From positions 3,968,001-4,032,000 of the forward strand of contig NZ_SZZN01000001.1 in assembly GCF_006125015.1 (NCBI RefSeq): a stretch of 64,000 nt of DNA. Direction: 5' to 3'. The notes beneath the pieces are model-generated. The model was not told the origin of the DNA. It saw nothing but the letters and a program-made list of their open reading frames with translations, and did no database searches. Both the position numbers and the translations under genes were made by a program. Of the stretch, positions 1-9,494 are shown piece by piece. Source of the stretch: Roseovarius arcticus. Its GTDB lineage: Bacteria; Pseudomonadota; Alphaproteobacteria; Rhodobacterales; Rhodobacteraceae. Numbering within the stretch: the stretch's first letter is position 1; each line of letters opens with the position of its first letter.

Positions 1-173
1 ACCGACGCCATCGCCAGCGCATAAGAGCGCCCATCGAATGCCATATCCGCGCGCGTATCTTGCGGCAAGGCGTCGACTACCACCACGCTGATGCCACGCT
101 GCGCCAGTGCCAAGGCAAGAGCTGAGCCGTTCAGACCGCCACCGACGATCAAGATATCACTGTCCATTTTCAT
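1..173 (-). CDS. UbiH/UbiF-type FAD monooxygenase (5' end only)
   Basis: Only the first 57 codons are inside the window; the gene continues past base 1. The N-terminus (MKMDSDILIVGGGLNGSALA) is a Rossmann FAD-binding beta-alpha-beta with the GGGLNG loop, followed by a DGRSYALA stretch typical of the ubiquinone-biosynthesis hydroxylases UbiH/UbiF/UbiL of alphaproteobacteria. These enzymes hydroxylate the ubiquinone ring at the membrane. The start is ATG at 173, with a second in-frame ATG at 167. It is divergent from the amidase gene, with 94 bases between the two starts. Which hydroxylase of the group it is cannot be decided from the fragment. Confidence 0.75.
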   Translation of the reverse strand, partial: MKMDSDILIVGGGLNGSALALALAQRGISVVVVDALPQDTRADMAFDGRSYALAMAS

Positions 174-267
174 GGCTCTCAATATGGCGGCGCTTGCGGG
201 ATTGTCCATGCGCCACCCTGCCGCTACGGTCACTTGGATTTCAGAAAACTTTCGGTGAGGGCGGGCG

Positions 268-1596
268 ATGCAAGATTGGCTACAAATGAGTGCGGCGGAT
301 CTCGGCCGTGGTATCGGTGCAGGCCGGATCGATCCTGTGGCCTTGACCGAGGCTTACTTGGACGCCATCGACGCGCATCCAATGACGCCGCGCATATACT
401 CCGCTGTCACGCACGGCCGCGCGCGGGCAGAGGCGCATGCAGCCGCCGCACGCGCGCGGCTGGGGCAAAGGCGCGGATTGTTGGACGGCGTCCCGATCAG
501 CTGGAAGGATCTGTTCGACAGCGCAGGCACGGCGACTGAGGCAGGCAGTCGCCTGCTCGCAGGCCGCGTGCCGGACAGCGATGCTGAAGTACTGGCCAAT
601 GCCACCGCCGCCGGGATGGTCTGCCTTGGCAAGACGCATATGAGCGAGCTGGCGTTTTCGGGCCTTGGCCTGAACCCTATGACCGCGACGCCGCCTTGTA
701 TCAACGACGCGGACGCAGTTGCCGGCGGCTCGTCCTCGGGTGCGGCGGCAAGCGTGGCGCACGGGCTGGCCGCCGCGGGCATTGGCAGTGATACGGGCGG
801 GTCAGTGCGCGTACCTGCGGCGTGGAATGATCTGGTCGGGCTGAAAACAACCGCCGGCCGGGTTTCTGTGCGCGGCTCAGTACCGCTGGCCGCGCGGTTC
901 GACACCGTCGGGCCGCTGACGCGCACTGTCGAGGATGCCGCGTTGCTGCTGGCCGTACTGGAGGGACGCAAAGCCGTCGATTTGCGCGGTGCATCGTTGC
1001 GCGGTGTGCGGCTGGCAACGCTGCAAAGTACGGCAATGAATGATCTGCGGGACATGCCCGAACGCGCATACGTGGCCGCAATCGCCAAGCTGGAGGGCGC
1101 AGGCGCCCTGATTGAGCCGTTGATTGCGCCTGAGGTCGACGAGGCGATGGGCCTCGCCGCAACGCTGTTTTCAGCCGAGGCATATGGCACCTGGGGGGCA
1201 GTGATTGAGGCAGACCCGGACAAGATGTTTGGCCCCATCCGCGACCGCTTTCGCAGCGGTAAGGGCATCACAGCGCCCGAATTCGTCGCGGCTTGGCAGA
1301 GGCTCGATGCGCTGCGCAGCATCTGGGCGACGCGTGTAGCTAGTTATGACGCGGTTCTGATGCCGAGCGCACCGAACCTGCCGCCAAACGCGGCGCGATT
1401 GATGGAGGGCGGCGATTACTACGCGGCCGAGAACCTGCTGACGCTGCGCAACACCCGCGTCGCAAATCTGATGAGCCTGCCCGCGATCACGCTACCGACG
1501 GGCGTTCCCAGCTGCGGTATAATGCTTTGCGGCGCGTCGATGGGCGAGGAACGGCTGCTACGGATTGCCTCTGCGGCAGAGGCAGCGCTGCGCTAA
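268..1596 (+). CDS. Amidase signature family hydrolase
   Basis: A 442-residue amidase-signature enzyme that hydrolyses a C-N amide bond. The Ser-cisSer-Lys triad is visible: Lys80 (in GVPISWKDLF), the cis-Ser in GGSSSG (Ser155) and the nucleophile in SDTGGSVRVP (Ser179). The 24-residue spacing of the two serines matches the family. Substrate cannot be predicted: GatA, indoleacetamide hydrolase and many broad amidases share this fold. No gatB or gatC lies beside it, so a role as the tRNA amidotransferase A subunit is unlikely. No signal peptide is seen, so it is probably cytoplasmic. It stands alone between a divergent ubiH-type gene and a 366-base gap before ftsK. Confidence 0.85.
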   Translation: MQDWLQMSAADLGRGIGAGRIDPVALTEAYLDAIDAHPMTPRIYSAVTHGRARAEAHAAAARARLGQRRGLLDGVPISWKDLFDSAGTATEAGSRLLAGRVPDSDAEVLANATAAGMVCLGKTHMSELAFSGLGLNPMTATPPCINDADAVAGGSSSGAAASVAHGLAAAGIGSDTGGSVRVPAAWNDLVGLKTTAGRVSVRGSVPLAARFDTVGPLTRTVEDAALLLAVLEGRKAVDLRGASLRGVRLATLQSTAMNDLRDMPERAYVAAIAKLEGAGALIEPLIAPEVDEAMGLAATLFSAEAYGTWGAVIEADPDKMFGPIRDRFRSGKGITAPEFVAAWQRLDALRSIWATRVASYDAVLMPSAPNLPPNAARLMEGGDYYAAENLLTLRNTRVANLMSLPAITLPTGVPSCGIMLCGASMGEERLLRIASAAEAALR

Positions 1597-1962
1597 GCCT
1601 TTGAATTAGGTATTTTTACCAACAAAAAACACGGTCTGCCAAAAATGCCACAATCGAGTGGTGGCCGATATGGTTTCGCTGGACGGATGCACGTCCAACG
1701 CGTAGTTTTGGGCAATACGGGGCGACAATGATCCCGAACCTGAGGCAGTTCACATGTTATCCGAGCGGTTTTTTAACCTTGCGGCAAGTTGTCTGGCGTG
1801 CCTGTGCGATCCATCGCGCGGCGCAGCGCCCTTACGCGTTGCGGATACTTTGGCCTTTCAGGATCACGATGAAATCAGCCGGATCATGGGCGCGTTTGCG
1901 CCTTTGGCCGGGCAGGCGGGCGCATCGCGCCGGGCTTGCAGGGCGTAAGGACGAGGAACGAC
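1597..1962. other. Intergenic stretch upstream of ftsK
   Basis: 366 bases with no convincing gene. Short open frames on the plus strand (from 1728 and 1754) are rich in Cys/Arg/Ala and resemble no family I know. A small hairpin (TGGACG at 1680-1685, CGTCCA at 1692-1697) is present. The ftsK promoter should lie here. The ftsK ribosome binding site, AGGACGAGG, is just upstream of the ATG at 1963. Confidence 0.5.
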
Positions 1963-4900
1963 ATGGCATATCAGACACGCGGGCGCGATCCTTTGCTGGA
2001 CAGTAACATGGCGCAAGCCATCGAAAAACGCGGCAAGGAACTGCTTGGCCTTGGCCTGCTGGGGATGGCTGTTCTGGCCACGATGCTCTTTGCCTCCTAC
2101 AGCCCCGAGGATCCCAGCTGGCTCTCGGCGGTTGATACGCCGGTGCAAAATTGGCTGGGCCAGACGGGCGCCACCATCGCTGCGACCCTTTTTATGGTTG
2201 TTGGCTGGGGCGGCTGGGGTCTGGCCATCGTGCTGGCGGCGTGGGGCATTCGTTTTGTTCTGCATCGCGGGCAGGAACGGGCGATGGCGCGCGTCATCTT
2301 TGCCCCGATTTGGATCGCTGTGCTGTCGCTTTATGCTGCGTCTCTGACGCCGGGCGCAGAATGGTATGCCAGCCACAGCTTTGGTCTGGGCGGTATTTTC
2401 GGCGACACGGTTCTGGGCGCGGTACTGGGCGTTCTGCCTATCGGTGCGGCGGCGGGGCTAAAGGTGCTGTCTCTGATACTGGGCCTCTTGATGCTAGCGC
2501 TTGGCGCGTTTGTCACTGGATTTGAGCTAAGCGAGATCAAGCGCGGTCTGCGCTACACGGCGCTGGGTGTGATTATGGCCTATTCTGCGCTGGTTGGCCT
2601 TGCTTCGCGCGGGGCCTCGGGCGCTGCGATGGCTGCCAATGCAGCGCGCACCAGTGCCGCCGCGCGCCGCAATGCGCCTGCTGCCTCTGCGATGGCCGCG
2701 GATGGGCCGCCTGTTAGCCGTAGCGCCCATGCCAAGGTCTATGACGAGGCATCAGCGCCCCCACTGCACGCCCCTGCGCGGGGCGCCCGCCCGGTTGAGG
2801 CAGTTCCAGAAAAGCCGATGGAAAAGCAAGGCGGCCTTTTGGCCCGGATGCCATCGCTGATGCGCAAGCCCGAGCCTATGCCGCTGCCCGAACTGGTTGA
2901 ACCGCAGTCGATCGCGGGCGACCGCCCAATGCCCGGCGAGGACCGCATCAAGGAAAAGATCGCTGATATCATCAAGTCGCGCGTCCGTTCCGGGCCTGCC
3001 GCGCCTGTACAGTTGGCCGCAGCCGCCGCTGCCGCACGCGCAGGGCGGCGCGGGCCGATTCCGCTGGTGCTTGACACCGCGCGCGGTGTGCCGCTGCCGC
3101 CCGAACCGCCGCTGACGTCAGCAGGCCTGACACTGCCGCCCGAGCCGCGTCTGAGCGCAGCATCGCGCATGCCCGCTCTGGAGGCTATGCAGCAACCCGA
3201 GATCACGCAGAACGCGGCTGTGCAGCAACGCCGGGAGATCACTCCGCGCGCCCCTGCCCCCGAGCCGACAGATATAGCCGAGCATGAGGACGAGGACGAA
3301 GCGATCATACTCGACGAGACCGCACCGTCCCCCCAGCAGCCAATTTATCGCACGCACACCCCCGAGGCCAAAAGGGTCGTGCAGCATCCCGTTCGCAAGG
3401 TGCCCGCGCCCTCGGCCCGTGCCGTGGCAGAGGCTCAACCGGGACTTCAATTCGAGGAGAGGGCCAGCGTGCAGTACGAGCTGCCACCCCTCAGCCTGCT
3501 GTCCAGCCCAGAAAACATCACACGCCATCACCTCAGCGACGAGGCGCTGGAGGAAAACGCGAGGATGCTGGAGGTCGTGCTGGACGACTACGGCGTCAAA
3601 GGCGAGATCGTATCAGTCCGCCCCGGCCCCGTTGTGACAATGTACGAGTTGGAGCCGGCCGCCGGCCTCAAGGCGTCTCGCGTGATCGGCCTTGCCGACG
3701 ATATCGCGCGTTCAATGTCGGCGCTATCCGCGCGCGTCAGCACCGTGCCGGGCCGTAGCGTCATCGGTATCGAACTGCCCAATGACAACCGCGAGATGGT
3801 GTCGCTGCGCGAGATCCTGTCGAGCCGCGATTTTGGCGACGGCAACCAAAAGCTGCCTCTGGCGCTGGGCAAGGATATCGCCGGCGATCCTATGGTCGCG
3901 AACCTTGCCAAGATGCCCCACCTGCTGATTGCCGGTACGACCGGATCGGGCAAATCGGTGGCGATCAATACCATGATCCTGTCACTGCTCTACAAGCTGA
4001 CACCCGAAGACTGCCGGATGATCATGATCGACCCCAAGATGCTGGAACTCAGCGTTTATGACGGCATCCCGCACCTTCTGAGCCCCGTTGTCACGGACCC
4101 CAAAAAGGCGGTTGTCGCCCTGAAATGGACCGTCGCCGAGATGGAAGAGCGCTATCGCAAGATGTCCAAGATGGGCGTGCGCAACATCGACGGCTATAAC
4201 TCCCGCGTGGCCGACGCGCTGGGCAAGAACGAGATGTTCAGCCGCACGGTGCAAACCGGATTTGATGATGCCACTGGTGAGCCGGTGTTCGAGACTGAGA
4301 AATTTGCGCCTGAAAAGATGCCCTACATCGTCGTCATCGTCGACGAGATGGCGGACCTGATGATGGTTGCCGGCAAAGAGATCGAGGCCTGCATTCAGCG
4401 CCTTGCGCAGATGGCGCGCGCTTCGGGCATCCACATCATCATGGCCACGCAGCGCCCCTCGGTTGATGTTATCACTGGCACGATCAAGGCGAACTTTCCG
4501 ACGCGCATCAGCTTTCAGGTGACGTCGAAAATCGACAGCCGCACCATCTTGGGCGAAATGGGGGCCGAGCAGCTCTTGGGCATGGGCGACATGCTTTACA
4601 TGGCTGGCGGCGCGAAAATCATCCGCTGCCACGGGCCGTTCGTCAGCGATGAGGAGGTCGAAGAGGTCGTCAACCACCTCAAGGCGCAAGGTCCCCCCGT
4701 CTATGTCGGCAGCGTGCTGGAAGGCCCCGACGAGGACCAAGCCAGCAACATCGACGCCGTTCTTGGTCTGACGAACGGATCAGAAGGCGAGGATGCGCTA
4801 TACGATCAGGCTGTGCAGATCGCGATCACAGACCGCAAGTGCAGCACGTCCTATATCCAGCGCAAGCTGGCCATCGGCTATAACAAGGCCGCGCGGCTGG

Positions 4901-4980
4901 TCGAGCAGATGGAGGATCAGGGCGTAGTATCGGCCGCCAATCACGTGGGTAAGCGCGAGATTCTGGTGCCAGAGCGTTAG
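1963..4980 (+). CDS. ftsK: DNA translocase FtsK
   Basis: A 1005-residue septal DNA translocase that pumps chromosome ends during division. The N-terminus has about four membrane helices (roughly residues 25-210). A long Ala/Pro-rich linker follows (about 215-500), then the motor with Walker A GTTGSGKS (658-665) and Walker [13 protein letters not shown]. The C-terminal gamma winged helix contains [20 protein letters not shown], which reads KOPS-type sequences. The start at 1963 (MAYQTRGRD) was chosen over an in-frame ATG at 1936 because AGGACGAGG sits at the right distance. The gene precedes lolA, as in many proteobacteria. Confidence 0.97.
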   Translation: MAYQTRGRDPLLDSNMAQAIEKRGKELLGLGLLGMAVLATMLFASYSPEDPSWLSAVDTPVQNWLGQTGATIAATLFMVVGWGGWGLAIVLAAWGIRFVLHRGQERAMARVIFAPIWIAVLSLYAASLTPGAEWYASHSFGLGGIFGDTVLGAVLGVLPIGAAAGLKVLSLILGLLMLALGAFVTGFELSEIKRGLRYTALGVIMAYSALVGLASRGASGAAMAANAARTSAAARRNAPAASAMAADGPPVSRSAHAKVYDEASAPPLHAPARGARPVEAVPEKPMEKQGGLLARMPSLMRKPEPMPLPELVEPQSIAGDRPMPGEDRIKEKIADIIKSRVRSGPAAPVQLAAAAAAARAGRRGPIPLVLDTARGVPLPPEPPLTSAGLTLPPEPRLSAASRMPALEAMQQPEITQNAAVQQRREITPRAPAPEPTDIAEHEDEDEAIILDETAPSPQQPIYRTHTPEAKRVVQHPVRKVPAPSARAVAEAQPGLQFEERASVQYELPPLSLLSSPENITRHHLSDEALEENARMLEVVLDDYGVKGEIVSVRPGPVVTMYELEPAAGLKASRVIGLADDIARSMSALSARVSTVPGRSVIGIELPNDNREMVSLREILSSRDFGDGNQKLPLALGKDIAGDPMVANLAKMPHLLIAGTTGSGKSVAINTMILSLLYKLTPEDCRMIMIDPKMLELSVYDGIPHLLSPVVTDPKKAVVALKWTVAEMEERYRKMSKMGVRNIDGYNSRVADALGKNEMFSRTVQTGFDDATGEPVFETEKFAPEKMPYIVVIVDEMADLMMVAGKEIEACIQRLAQMARASGIHIIMATQRPSVDVITGTIKANFPTRISFQVTSKIDSRTILGEMGAEQLLGMGDMLYMAGGAKIIRCHGPFVSDEEVEEVVNHLKAQGPPVYVGSVLEGPDEDQASNIDAVLGLTNGSEGEDALYDQAVQIAITDRKCSTSYIQRKLAIGYNKAARLVEQMEDQGVVSAANHVGKREILVPER

Positions 4981-5010
4981 GTCGCGGCCATCCGTTAGTT
5001 ATGAAAATTT

Positions 5011-5044
5011 GCAAACGGCGTCCTGTCCTAAGGGCGCCGTTTGC
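5011..5044. terminator. Hairpin between ftsK and lolA
   Basis: A perfect 10-bp inverted repeat, GCAAACGGCG (5011-5020) and CGCCGTTTGC (5035-5044), with a 14-base loop, lies 30 bases after the ftsK stop. There is no T-run on the plus strand; the only T-rich flank is on the minus strand. It may attenuate or end ftsK transcription, but an intrinsic terminator is not certain. Confidence 0.45.
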
Positions 5045-5224
5045 CGTAACAGCAACGCGGCAGCGGCGTGCGGGCAACCGCCACCAATGCGCGCCTGCCC
5101 TTGATAAGAGCGCGCGGCCGCCTGATATGGAGTGGCAGCACAGGCGCTATCGCATAACAGCGACCATTCCGTGCAAAATAAGGGCGGACCCACTACCGCG
5201 CCGAATCGAGGAGGCAGATTTGCC

Positions 5225-5836
5225 ATGAGACCATTCACCGCCATCGCCGCCGCGGCGCTGAGCATTGCGATCGCAATGCCCGCCGCCGCCGAAAAACTGC
5301 CTCTCACAGAGCTGTCGCGCTATCTAAACAGCTTCCAAACCGCCACTGGCGCGTTCACGCAGATTAACGATGACGGCACCATCAGCGAGGGCCAGCTATT
5401 GATCAAGCGGCCAGGCCGTGTGCGGTTTGAATACAAGCCGCCAGAGCAGATGCTGGTCGTCTCAAACGGCGATACGGTGGGCATAATTGATGGCAAATCG
5501 AATGACGGCCCGCAAGGTTATCCGCTGAACCGTACGCCGCTGTCGATCATCCTTGCGCGCAATGTGGACCTGACACGCGCCCGAATGGTTACCGGCCATT
5601 CCAGCGACGGCAAGACGACGACGGTGCGCGCGCAGGACCCTGCCAACCCCGAATATGGCAGCATCGATCTGGTGTTCACCTCGAACCCGACCGAGTTGCG
5701 TCAATGGGTCATCAACGACGGCGGCGGCAGCCGAACGACGGTAATTCTGGGCGATCTGAAAAAGGGCGTGAGCCTCAGCAACGACAGGTTTGTCATTCCG
5801 GGCATCGGCACGGGCGGTGGCAAGGCTAACCGCTAA
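5225..5836 (+). CDS. lolA: Outer-membrane lipoprotein carrier protein LolA
   Basis: A 203-residue periplasmic chaperone that carries lipoproteins from LolCDE to the outer membrane. The N-terminus is a clear Sec signal peptide (MRPFTAIAAAALSIAIAMPA, cut after AAA-E). Family features include SRYLNSF, GAFTQIN, the strand segment GQLLIKRPGRVRFEYKPPEQ and NPTELRQWVINDG. The start at 5225 follows GAGGAGG; an in-frame upstream ATG at 5132 would bury the signal peptide. The gene lies directly after ftsK, its common neighbour. Confidence 0.93.
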   Translation: MRPFTAIAAAALSIAIAMPAAAEKLPLTELSRYLNSFQTATGAFTQINDDGTISEGQLLIKRPGRVRFEYKPPEQMLVVSNGDTVGIIDGKSNDGPQGYPLNRTPLSIILARNVDLTRARMVTGHSSDGKTTTVRAQDPANPEYGSIDLVFTSNPTELRQWVINDGGGSRTTVILGDLKKGVSLSNDRFVIPGIGTGGGKANR

Positions 5837-5850
5837 TCAGAAACGGGCGA

Positions 5851-5868
5851 GGCGGCGCTTTTGCCGCC
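5851..5868. terminator. Hairpin between convergent genes
   Basis: GGCGGC-GCTTTT-GCCGCC lies in the 43-base gap between the ends of lolA and the transglycosylase gene on the other strand. It may act as a shared terminator; the U-tract is poor. Confidence 0.4.
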
Positions 5869-5879
5869 CCTGACCTCGT

Positions 5880-6464
5880 TCAATTACAGCGCCGTAGCTG
5901 TGCCTGATAGTTTGCGGCGCGCGATTCGACCGTACCAGCGACACGCACGAGCCATGCCTTGCTATTATAGGTGCCGCGGGAATACCCGGTGCGGCCCTCA
6001 TGATAGGCAAGGTAGTGGTTGCGAGCATCATACATCGGAATGTTCAACGCATCGCGGGATTTGGACATGTACCAACCCATGAAGTCGGTTGCATCGTGGA
6101 TATTATCGCGCCGCGCACGCCGCGATCCGGCCTCTGAGACATATTCGTCCCATGTGCCGTCCAGTGCCTGGCTGTACCCAAAGGCGGAACTTTGCCGTCC
6201 CATCGGGATTATGCCCAGCGTATAGCGGTAAGGAGTGCGCGCGTCCGAGACGAACTTACTCTCTTGATAGATAGTTGCCATTTGGACATGGGTAGGTACG
6301 CCCCAGCGCCGCTCGGCGGCGCGGAAGGCGCGTCTGTATTCGGGACGTTCCCGCAAGATGGCGCAGGCATCCTCCATCTGGTTGGGGGAATCCCCATAAC
6401 CGCCGCCGCGCCCGCAGGCTGCGACCAACACCAGTAGTAGGACCGCGCGAAGCTGTCTGCTCAT
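5880..6464 (-). CDS. Lipoprotein lytic transglycosylase (SLT fold)
   Basis: A 194-residue predicted lipoprotein. A hydrophobic leader ends in the lipobox LVAAC (Cys17), so it should be anchored in the outer membrane. The body is a small lysozyme-like SLT domain: IYQESKF carries the probable catalytic Glu68, followed by the GYSQALDGTWDEY segment and a Tyr/Ala-rich second half. It should cleave peptidoglycan glycan strands. The start at 6464 was preferred over an ATG at 6554 because GAGGCAG precedes it and the signal sequence begins there. It is convergent with lolA. Confidence 0.85.
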   Translation of the reverse strand: MSRQLRAVLLLVLVAACGRGGGYGDSPNQMEDACAILRERPEYRRAFRAAERRWGVPTHVQMATIYQESKFVSDARTPYRYTLGIIPMGRQSSAFGYSQALDGTWDEYVSEAGSRRARRDNIHDATDFMGWYMSKSRDALNIPMYDARNHYLAYHEGRTGYSRGTYNSKAWLVRVAGTVESRAANYQAQLRRCN

Positions 6465-6711
6465 TGCTGCCTCTGCTCTCATTTTTTTGGGGCAGTCTGC
6501 GCTGCCTTTGGTTATCAGATCAGTGTACCCAGTTTTTGCCAAATGGGAAATCACGATTTTAGCCGCATCTGCGGGCTGTTGCCGACAAGCGTCGCTTGCG
6601 CCGAAGTCGGTGCGCGCAAAAACCTAACAGACTGTTTCCTAACGGGCATGCATCAGCGTTGGACAAAGCGTGCTTGAAACCACTAGACTCGACGTTTATG
6701 GGCTTCAAGCT

Positions 6712-7038
6712 ATGCTAAAAACACGCGCAAAATATCATTTGGGGCAAGTCGTGCGCCACAAGAAGCACCCGTTTCGAGGTGTTGTCTTTGACGTGGACGC
6801 AGAGTTTGCCAATACCGAAGAGTGGTATTCCTCAATCCCAGAGGAAAGTCGCCCGGTCAAAGACCAGCCGTTCTATCATCTCTTGGCCGAAAACGATCAA
6901 AGCTACTATGTCGCCTATGTCAGCGAGCAAAATTTGATCGCAGATTATTCGGGCGAGCCGGTCGAGCATCCTGATATCGACGACCTGTTTGGCCCCTTCG
7001 AGGACGGGCAGTATCCGCTGCATTTCCAGATGAATTGA
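6712..7038 (+). CDS. hspQ: Heat shock protein HspQ / hemimethylated-DNA-binding-like
   Basis: A 108-residue protein of the YccV/HspQ family. In enterobacteria HspQ is a small heat-shock factor affecting DnaA stability and Lon activity. Family marks are KYHLGQVVRHKKHPFRGVVFDVD, EEWY, the KDQPFYHLLAEND core and YVAYVSEQNL. The ATG at 6712 fits the usual N-terminus; a GTG at 6670 would add 14 residues. No strong ribosome binding site is seen for either. It is convergent with the ggt gene. Confidence 0.88.
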   Translation: MLKTRAKYHLGQVVRHKKHPFRGVVFDVDAEFANTEEWYSSIPEESRPVKDQPFYHLLAENDQSYYVAYVSEQNLIADYSGEPVEHPDIDDLFGPFEDGQYPLHFQMN

Positions 7039-7051
7039 TCTGTACAGGATA

Positions 7052-7067
7052 GTGGGCAGCCGCCCAC
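7052..7067. terminator. Hairpin between hspQ and ggt ends
   Basis: GTGGGC-AGCC-GCCCAC lies between the two convergent genes, with CAGG/CCTG able to extend the stem. No U-tract follows on either strand, so it is only terminator-like. Confidence 0.4.
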
Positions 7068-7077
7068 CCTGCCGCCT

Positions 7078-8655
7078 CTAGTATCCCAATGCGCAGCCAT
7101 CCTTGCGCGGGTCAGACGCCCCCTCCAGTACGCCATCCTCTCGAATTTCGATCGCTTGCGCGCCGCCGATTGCCTCATCGGGGATGACCACTTTGTGGCC
7201 CAGATCCGATAGCTCGGCGCGTACGGCATCGCTATAGCCACGCTCGACCCGCAACTCCTTGCCGTCGGCAAAGGCGCGGGGGGCGTCGATTGCGGTCTGC
7301 GGGTCCATCCCATAATCCGCCAAGTTGGATACAATGCGCGCATGACCGCATGGCTGGTATCCGCCGCCCATGACACCAAACGGCATGACTGTGCGGCCAT
7401 TCTTACGCAGCATACCGGGGATGATGGTGTGAAACGGCCGCTTGCCGCCAGCCAATTCATTCGGATGACCCTCTTTGAGGGTGAATCCCGAACCGCGGTT
7501 CTGCATCAAGATGCCGAACTTCTCCGATGCGATGCCCGAACCGAAGCCGTGAAAGATCGAATAGATCAGCGACACCGCTATCCGGTCCTTGTCGACGACC
7601 GTGATATAGACGGTATCGCGGTGCATCGCCTCCGTCAGCGGCGCGGCGGCGCCAAGCGCGCGTTTGGGATCGATCATCGCGGCAAGGGTCTTCGCGGTGT
7701 CCTCGCTCAGCATGAATTCGGTGCGCGCTGTGTGATCGGGATCAGCGATGATGCGGCTTCGCGTATCGTATGCCAGCTTGGTCGCTTCGGCCTCCAGATG
7801 GGCGCGGGCGGCGCCGAAGGGGTCCATCGCGGCGATATCGAATTGCGCCAGCATGTTGAGCATCAAGATCGCCGTCGCACCTTGGCCGTTCGGCGGATGC
7901 TCAACCAGTTCGCGGCCCTTATAGGTCCCGCTGATTGGCGTGGCGGGATCGCCGCGATGCCCTGCGAAATCGGCAGCCGCGTGCGTGCCGCCGACGTCCG
8001 TGAGTGCGGCCACCATGTCGCTTGCGATCTCGCCCTCATAGAATGCTTGCGGACCATTTTTCGCCACGCGGCGCAGCACTTCGGCCTGGCCGGGCGCGCG
8101 GAATAGCGCGCCAATCTGGGCCGGTGCGCCGCCGGGCAGGTAATGTGTGCGCGCGTGATCCTTCAGCACGTCGGCGCAGTACACCCAGTCCCGCGCAACG
8201 CGCGGCGCGACGGGCACACCCTCATCCGCATACCGGATCGCGGGGGCCAAAAGTGCATCGAGCCCGAGCTTGCCGTGATCTTCGCTAAGTCGGCAGAACG
8301 CATCAATCGCACCCGGAATAGTTACCGCGTCTGCGGTGTAGAGGGGCACAGCAGTCAGTCCACGGTCGCGCAGCGCTTGTGCGGTTGCACCCGCAGGCGC
8401 CCGGCCCGAGCCATTGAATGCCTGCACCCCCGCGTCGCCCGGACCGGAGAAGAGGACAAAGCAATCGCCACCGATGCCCGCCATTTGCGGCTCGCAAAGA
8501 CCCAAGAGGACGGCACCCGCGATGGCCGCATCCATGGCGTTTCCGCCACGTTCAAGAATGTCGATAGCCGTCTTGGACGCCAGCGGATGGGACGTGGCGC
8601 ACATGCCGTTCGCCGCCAGCACCGGCGACCGGCCGGGAAGGTGAAAGTCGCGCAT
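7078..8655 (-). CDS. ggt: Gamma-glutamyltransferase family protein
   Basis: A 525-residue N-terminal nucleophile hydrolase of the gamma-glutamyltranspeptidase family. These precursors cut themselves before a Thr that becomes the N-terminal nucleophile of the small subunit. Here that residue is probably Thr348 in RDTVYITVVDKD, where the classical enzyme has TTHYSVVD. Other marks are NAMDAAIA near the start, GIGGDCFVLF, NGSGRAPA, and PNELAGGKRPFHTIIPGM after the cut site. No signal peptide is visible, so it may be cytoplasmic, unlike classical periplasmic Ggt. Substrate is uncertain because distant members include cephalosporin acylases. Confidence 0.85.
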   Translation of the reverse strand: MRDFHLPGRSPVLAANGMCATSHPLASKTAIDILERGGNAMDAAIAGAVLLGLCEPQMAGIGGDCFVLFSGPGDAGVQAFNGSGRAPAGATAQALRDRGLTAVPLYTADAVTIPGAIDAFCRLSEDHGKLGLDALLAPAIRYADEGVPVAPRVARDWVYCADVLKDHARTHYLPGGAPAQIGALFRAPGQAEVLRRVAKNGPQAFYEGEIASDMVAALTDVGGTHAAADFAGHRGDPATPISGTYKGRELVEHPPNGQGATAILMLNMLAQFDIAAMDPFGAARAHLEAEATKLAYDTRSRIIADPDHTARTEFMLSEDTAKTLAAMIDPKRALGAAAPLTEAMHRDTVYITVVDKDRIAVSLIYSIFHGFGSGIASEKFGILMQNRGSGFTLKEGHPNELAGGKRPFHTIIPGMLRKNGRTVMPFGVMGGGYQPCGHARIVSNLADYGMDPQTAIDAPRAFADGKELRVERGYSDAVRAELSDLGHKVVIPDEAIGGAQAIEIREDGVLEGASDPRKDGCALGY

Positions 8656-8959
8656 GGCCAGGCTCCTAACTGGGGGGGAAACCAGATGGTAAGCCGCGCC
8701 GAACCGATTGCCAAGACATGAAGGTGATGGGAGGAATTCGCTAGCGCGAGGCGCATTTGCGAGAATTTTGGACCTCGGCGCCGCGCACTGGGTGGGGGCT
8801 GTTAAACGCGGCGCCGAGAGAAGCTGATGCAGCTACAAAGTTAGTTTTGACGGTGCAGTCTGTCCTCAATGAGATCACATTTGGGCATGTTTGAGGCAGG
8901 TAACTTTGCAAGGCGAAATCAATCGTGCCGAAAGGGCAGAGTGCCTGCCTGTCGCCTGA
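8656..8959. other. Intergenic region with a 12-bp perfect inverted repeat
   Basis: 304 bases without a gene, between the start of ggt and the end of the anti-sigma kinase gene. It should hold the ggt promoter. The clearest element is CTCGGCGCCGCG at 8774-8785, repeated in inverse as CGCGGCGCCGAG at 8807-8818. Nothing else was recognised. Confidence 0.6.
8774..8818. repeat. Perfect 12-bp inverted repeat
   Basis: CTCGGCGCCGCG and CGCGGCGCCGAG are separated by 21 bases. Each arm also contains the palindrome GGCGCC. No T-run follows on either strand. It could be an operator, an RNA hairpin ending the rsbW-like message or a relic; the sequence alone does not decide. Confidence 0.6.
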
Positions 8960-9445
8960 TCAGTTCGACCGCGCGCTTAGGCCGAGTGCTGCGGGTTGCT
9001 GTGTGCACGGTAAACTCATGCGCAGTCGCAGAATGTTTCGCCCGTCATGACGATCATAGGTCAGCGCTGCCGTCAGCTGGCGGATCAGAAACCAGCCATA
9101 GCCACCCTCGGGCAGGTCGCGGCTGGGCCCGTCCAATCTTGGCGGTTTGCCTGCGGGCGCGGACAACCCCGGCAGGGGCGCGCCGGTATCCGTGACTTCA
9201 ATCAGAGCGCTGCCATCATCCAGTGTTATGGCGACGTTGATATTGCCCACGCCGCTATTCGCGTAAGCGTGTTCGGCGATGTTGTTGAATGCTTCGGCAA
9301 GGACGATTTCGGTAGTGCCACATTCGCAGTGGGATAGTCCTGCGGCGCGCAGATGCATCCGTATCTCTGACAGCCCGGCGCGTATCTCGTTCGCAGACGC
9401 AATGAGGTCGAACACCTTTGTAGGCTGGCTCTGCGCGGCAGTCAT
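8960..9445 (-). CDS. Anti-sigma factor kinase, RsbW/SpoIIAB-like ATPase
   Basis: A 161-residue single-domain GHKL ATPase (HATPase_c_2). The N box is EAFNNIAEHAY (51-61), the G1 box VTDTGAPLP (85-92) and the G2-like loop GGYGWFLIRQL (114-124). Proteins of this type bind a sigma factor or other target and phosphorylate a STAS antagonist. The gene for such a STAS protein lies 49 bases upstream on the same strand, so the two form a partner-switch pair. No sigma factor or PP2C phosphatase gene is near, so the output is unknown. Confidence 0.85.
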   Translation of the reverse strand: MTAAQSQPTKVFDLIASANEIRAGLSEIRMHLRAAGLSHCECGTTEIVLAEAFNNIAEHAYANSGVGNINVAITLDDGSALIEVTDTGAPLPGLSAPAGKPPRLDGPSRDLPEGGYGWFLIRQLTAALTYDRHDGRNILRLRMSLPCTQQPAALGLSARSN

Positions 9446-9494
9446 GTCCGGGCCGCCTGCCGGATGCCTTGCCTATGCCAAGCGGGCACTAAAT

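Noticed and set aside
1728..2006. Small frames upstream of and into ftsK
   Set aside because: No recognisable domain, odd composition and overlap with the ftsK start.
6673..6701. CTTGAA...TTATGG resembling a heat-shock (RpoH) promoter before hspQ
   Set aside because: Transcription would start only a few bases before the ATG and leave no ribosome binding site; the -10 match is weak.
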